DNA of 64,000 nucleotides from Pseudomonas extremaustralis (lineage in GTDB: Bacteria; Pseudomonadota; Gammaproteobacteria; Pseudomonadales; Pseudomonadaceae): NCBI RefSeq assembly GCF_900102035.1, contig NZ_LT629689.1:1-64000 (forward strand), written 5' to 3'. A program made the position numbers and the translations under genes. Below are positions 61,539-64,000 of the stretch, in pieces. The notes under the pieces were generated by a model that was not told the origin of the DNA, searched no databases, and saw only the letters and a program-made list of their open reading frames with translations. The number at the start of each line of letters is the position of its first letter. Within the stretch, counting starts at the first letter, position 1.

Positions 61539-63070
61539 TACGAGTCAGCCTTCACGAAGGCTTTGAAACGCATCAGTTCAGTCAGGCGATAGCCGCGATA
61601 GCGCCCCATGGCCAGCATGAAGCCCACCAGGATCAGCAGGACGGCCGGGAAGGTGAACACAAAGTAGACCAGCTCCGGCACGCTCATGATCAGGTGCGCC
61701 AGGGATGCCGCGAACAGCGTGCCAATCGCCACTTTCAGCGCATGGCTGGCGCCGCGTTCTTCCCAGGTGATCGACAGGCGTTCGATGGTCATGGTCAGGA
61801 TCACCATCGGGAACAGCGCCACCGACAGCCCGCGTTCCAGCCCCAGTTTATGGCTGAACAGGCTGATGGCCGCGATCAGCACCACGACGAAGGTCAGCAC
61901 CACCGACAATCTCGGCAGCATCTGCAACTTCAGGTGTTCCAGGTACGACCTGAGGGACAAGCCCAGCGCGGTAATAATGGTGAACAGCACAATCCCGAAG
62001 CCCAGTTGCGTCTCGCGGAACGCCAGGGCGATCAGCACCGGCGTGAAGGTACCCAGGGTCTGCAGGCCGATCAGGTTGCGCAGGATCAGGATCACCAGCA
62101 CGCCGATCGGGATCATCACCATGATCATGAAGGTCTGCTGGGTCTGCAGCGGCAGGCCATACAGCGAGTATTCGAGGAAGTTGGCGTCGGTGTTTTCGTC
62201 GGTCAGCTTGGCCAGGCGAATGGCGTTCATTTCGCTGTTGTTCAGGCTGAAGGTGACCATGGCTTTCTTGCCGCCATCGACGGTGATCAGGTTCTCGTCG
62301 CCGGTCCACCACAGCAGGCGGTCGGCGGGCAGGCCTTGTTCGCCGGTTTCCGGGTTGAAGTACAGCCAGTCGCTGCCATTGAAGCTGCGCAGCCACAGTT
62401 CCGGGGTTTGCGGCTGGTCGGCCACCAGGCGCAGGGTGTGGACTTTTTCCACCGGCACATGGGCAATGGACAACAGCAGTTCGACGATCTTGGCCTTGTG
62501 CGGGATCGACGGATCGCCGGCCAGCAGCAGCTTGACGTTGTCGTCGTTGAGGTTGTTAGTGCGCTTGATCGCCTCGCTGATAAAGGTCTCGACGTCGGCC
62601 GAGTGCTGGCGGATCGGTGCGAGCAGGGCTTCGGCGGCGATTTTTTCCGGGCCTTCGACAGCGATGCTGTCGCGGAAGGTCGGGCCCTTGACCTTGACCT
62701 TTTCGCCGCTGTAACGCTTGGTCAGCACCAGGCGGTAATACAGGGTCTGGTTGCCCTTGGCGCGGCGCGCCGACCAGGTGACCTTGCGGTTGCCGTCGAT
62801 GCGGTTGACGCTCACCCCGTAGTTATTGGAGATGAAACTCTCGTTGAGGCTGACGAAATCGCGGCTCAGCGGCGGCACGAACATCTGGACCTTCACCGGG
62901 TCCTTGGGGTTGGCGACGAACTCGACCTTGGCGTCGATGTTCCACAAGTCGTCGGTGGCGTCTTCAGTGACAGGGATGCCCAGCACGAAGATCTGGTAGG
63001 CGGTGACCGAAATCCCCAGCACCACCAGGATGGCGATGAGGATTCTCAGGTGCAGGGTCAGAGAGCGCAT
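61538..63070 (-). CDS. Inactive-transglutaminase membrane protein (RloB type)
   Basis: 510 residues. Seen: N-terminal anchor LHLRILIAILVVLGISVTAYQIFVLGIPV (~7-35), a periplasmic domain of ~270 residues with a transglutaminase-like region (KAKIVELLLSIAHVPVEKVHTL, LWLRSFNGSDWLYFNPETGEQG) that lacks a catalytic Cys, and a C-terminal block of about seven membrane helices (MIMVMIPIGVLVILILRNLIG, TFTPVLIALAFRETQLGFGIVLF). It is cotranscribed with the retropepsin-like and ATP-grasp genes. Role likely in an envelope-stress or osmotic system. Confidence 0.88.
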   Translation of the reverse strand: MRSLTLHLRILIAILVVLGISVTAYQIFVLGIPVTEDATDDLWNIDAKVEFVANPKDPVKVQMFVPPLSRDFVSLNESFISNNYGVSVNRIDGNRKVTWSARRAKGNQTLYYRLVLTKRYSGEKVKVKGPTFRDSIAVEGPEKIAAEALLAPIRQHSADVETFISEAIKRTNNLNDDNVKLLLAGDPSIPHKAKIVELLLSIAHVPVEKVHTLRLVADQPQTPELWLRSFNGSDWLYFNPETGEQGLPADRLLWWTGDENLITVDGGKKAMVTFSLNNSEMNAIRLAKLTDENTDANFLEYSLYGLPLQTQQTFMIMVMIPIGVLVILILRNLIGLQTLGTFTPVLIALAFRETQLGFGIVLFTIITALGLSLRSYLEHLKLQMLPRLSVVLTFVVVLIAAISLFSHKLGLERGLSVALFPMVILTMTIERLSITWEERGASHALKVAIGTLFAASLAHLIMSVPELVYFVFTFPAVLLILVGFMLAMGRYRGYRLTELMRFKAFVKADS

Positions 63071-63075
63071 TCGGT

Positions 63076-63609
63076 TTACTCGGCGGTATGAGCGTCGGCG
63101 GCGCAGGCGGGTTTGCCTGCTGCATATTTAAGACTGGGGTCGACCAGCGCATCAAAGCGTTTCAACGCTTCGGAGCCGATCAGCAGCGGGTATTGAAAGG
63201 CGCTGCGGTCAGTCAAGTTCACTTCGATGCTGCGTAAAGCGGTACCCATGCAGATATCCAGCGCGATCACTGGACGGGCTGTGTAGTTCTTGTCCTCATC
63301 GGGGTCGTAATCACCGGCGCGACGCTTGATCTTGCTGACGCGGGCCAGGGGGCGTTCGATGGGGTGGGAATGGGCGGCGTCGATGGCCAGGTAGAAGCGT
63401 ACCCAGGACTCGCCGTTGCGCTTGAAACGCTTGATGTCGCGGGCGCTGAGGGAGGCGGTCTTGGCGCCGGTGTCCAGTTTGGCGGCGACTTCCAGGTCGA
63501 TGTCGGCCAACTTGGCGTATTCGTTGAGACCATACACGGTCTTCTCGGCGGCAACGCCAAGACCGGGGATGAACAGTAGGCAGAACAGGGGGAAGGGCTT
63601 GAGTCTCAT
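63076..63609 (-). CDS. Retropepsin-like aspartic peptidase (RloA type)
   Basis: 177 residues. Seen: signal peptide MRLKPFPLFCLLFIPGLGVA, then the aspartic-protease motif LDTGAKTASLSA (Asp46) near the N-terminus and LIGSEALKRFDALVD near the end. The fold is that of bacterial retropepsin-like (RimB/DUF785) peptidases, which act as dimers. It heads the operon with the inactive transglutaminase and ATP-grasp genes, 5 bases apart. Exported to the periplasm. It may process a peptide made or moved by its partners; substrate unknown. Confidence 0.87.
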   Translation of the reverse strand: MRLKPFPLFCLLFIPGLGVAAEKTVYGLNEYAKLADIDLEVAAKLDTGAKTASLSARDIKRFKRNGESWVRFYLAIDAAHSHPIERPLARVSKIKRRAGDYDPDEDKNYTARPVIALDICMGTALRSIEVNLTDRSAFQYPLLIGSEALKRFDALVDPSLKYAAGKPACAADAHTAE

Positions 63610-63881
63610 AGATCCTGAGGCGGTGCAGTGCGATGTTCAATTCAAGGCGACTGGCATTGCTGCGCAAGCTCCCTCGTGCGCCGTTTCATCTAGCGATGTC
63701 AGGCAAATGCGGCGTGCATTCTAACATGATGCTTTTTTGGCGCCAGCGCTGGCAGCCCGCCATGCCCAGACGGACCGATGGGAAGGTTATTAGACGATTG
63801 TCGACAATGTTGATTTATTCTTTGACTAACAGGGCCTGATTGGCTAGTTTTTGCCACATTGCTTTTAAAGGTGTCGACAAT
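63610..63881. promoter_or_regulatory. Divergent region of rloA and the GntR gene, with two operator copies
   Basis: ATTGTCGACAAT, a perfect 12-bp palindrome, at 63797-63808, and TGTCGACAAT at 63872-63881 directly before the GntR start codon. A promoter TTGACT (63822-63827), 17 bases, TAGTTT (63845-63850) lies between them on the plus strand. Nothing else is assigned; the rloA promoter should lie in 63620-63780. Confidence 0.55.
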
Positions 63882-64000
63882 ATGCTGGATCAACTGGAAA
63901 ACCCAGTGATGGCGCAGGACGATTCCCAGACGATGTCCGAGAACGTCTTTAGGCGTATACAGGCCGCCATCGTCAAGGGCGAAATCGCCCCCGGCAGCAA
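63882..64000 (+). CDS. GntR-family regulator, N-terminal part (runs off the window)
   Basis: Starts at ATG 63882, with AAAGG 10 bases upstream. The 39 codons present read MLDQLENPVMAQDDSQTMSENVFRRIQAAIVKGEIAPGSK, the beginning of a FadR/GntR winged helix (VFRRIQAAIVKGEIAPGSK). The two TTGTCGACAA-type sites around its promoter and start codon suggest it regulates itself. The effector domain and partners are outside the window. Confidence 0.8.
   Translation, partial: MLDQLENPVMAQDDSQTMSENVFRRIQAAIVKGEIAPGS

Overview
The window reads as chromosomal DNA of a fluorescent Pseudomonas, most likely the P. fluorescens group. The reasons are high GC with Pseudomonas codon use, two families of P. fluorescens-type REP/REPIN repeats, an RgsA-like small RNA beside a TetR gene, a PsrA-type operator in front of the ETF-ubiquinone oxidoreductase gene, and gene order resembling the P. 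aeruginosa tmk-holB-tatD-rgsA-tetR-etf and cysH-pabB-rlo regions (comparison from memory, not from a search).

Layout. 0-5.6 kb is conserved core: end of tmk, holB, tatD, the RgsA sRNA on the minus strand, a TetR regulator, a stand-alone moaA, a DUF4823 lipoprotein and a DUF1285 protein. 5.7-20.3 kb is accessory metabolism: a HutC-type regulator, ADP-ribosylglycohydrolase-like enzyme, NCS1 permease and PfkB kinase operon that resembles E. coli yegUVW; a secreted small protein; an MFS transporter; a GNAT enzyme; the L-arabinose ABC importer araFGH with an IclR regulator; an alcohol dehydrogenase with a divergent AraC regulator; and an IS110-family element sitting in a REP repeat. 20.3-26.4 kb is the electron-transfer flavoprotein module (ETF-QO diverging from etfBA) followed by a periplasmic binding protein, a DUF4398 lipoprotein and an OmpA-family lipoprotein.

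26.5-42.7 kb holds a MocR regulator, several small conserved proteins, rraB, a candidate new minus-strand sRNA, a three-gene circularly permuted ATP-grasp / alpha-E / transglutaminase operon, a cytochrome c protein, a 31-residue membrane peptide, a thiolase plus FadB/FadJ-like beta-oxidation pair, a class I amidotransferase, CorA, a PlsC-type acyltransferase and a crotonase. 42.9-46.9 kb is tRNA-Ser(GGA) followed by visibly more AT-rich DNA with an XRE regulator, a stand-alone EAL phosphodiesterase and a chemoreceptor, which looks like an acquired segment. 47-57 kb is a mixed accessory stretch: EamA exporter with a His-rich tail, small lipoprotein, M24 peptidase, DUF4337 protein, two LysR/dehydrogenase pairs, a HAD phosphatase and an NCS1 permease with an Asp/Glu-racemase-superfamily enzyme that has lost one catalytic cysteine. 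57.3-64 kb is cysH, a higBA toxin-antitoxin pair whose toxin carries an in-frame amber codon, pabB, the rloABC-type operon and the start of a GntR regulator.

The observations most worth following are: the higB toxin cut by one nonsense codon with the rest of its frame intact; the IS110 element in a REP with a roughly 200-bp non-coding end expected to encode a bridge RNA; the single-cysteine racemase homologue next to an NCS1 permease with a TTGTATACAA operator; the candidate sRNA at 30.64-30.76 kb; and the absence of pilZ between holB and tatD. All coordinates and motifs were read by eye; family names rest on recognition of motifs and remembered homologues, not on database searches.
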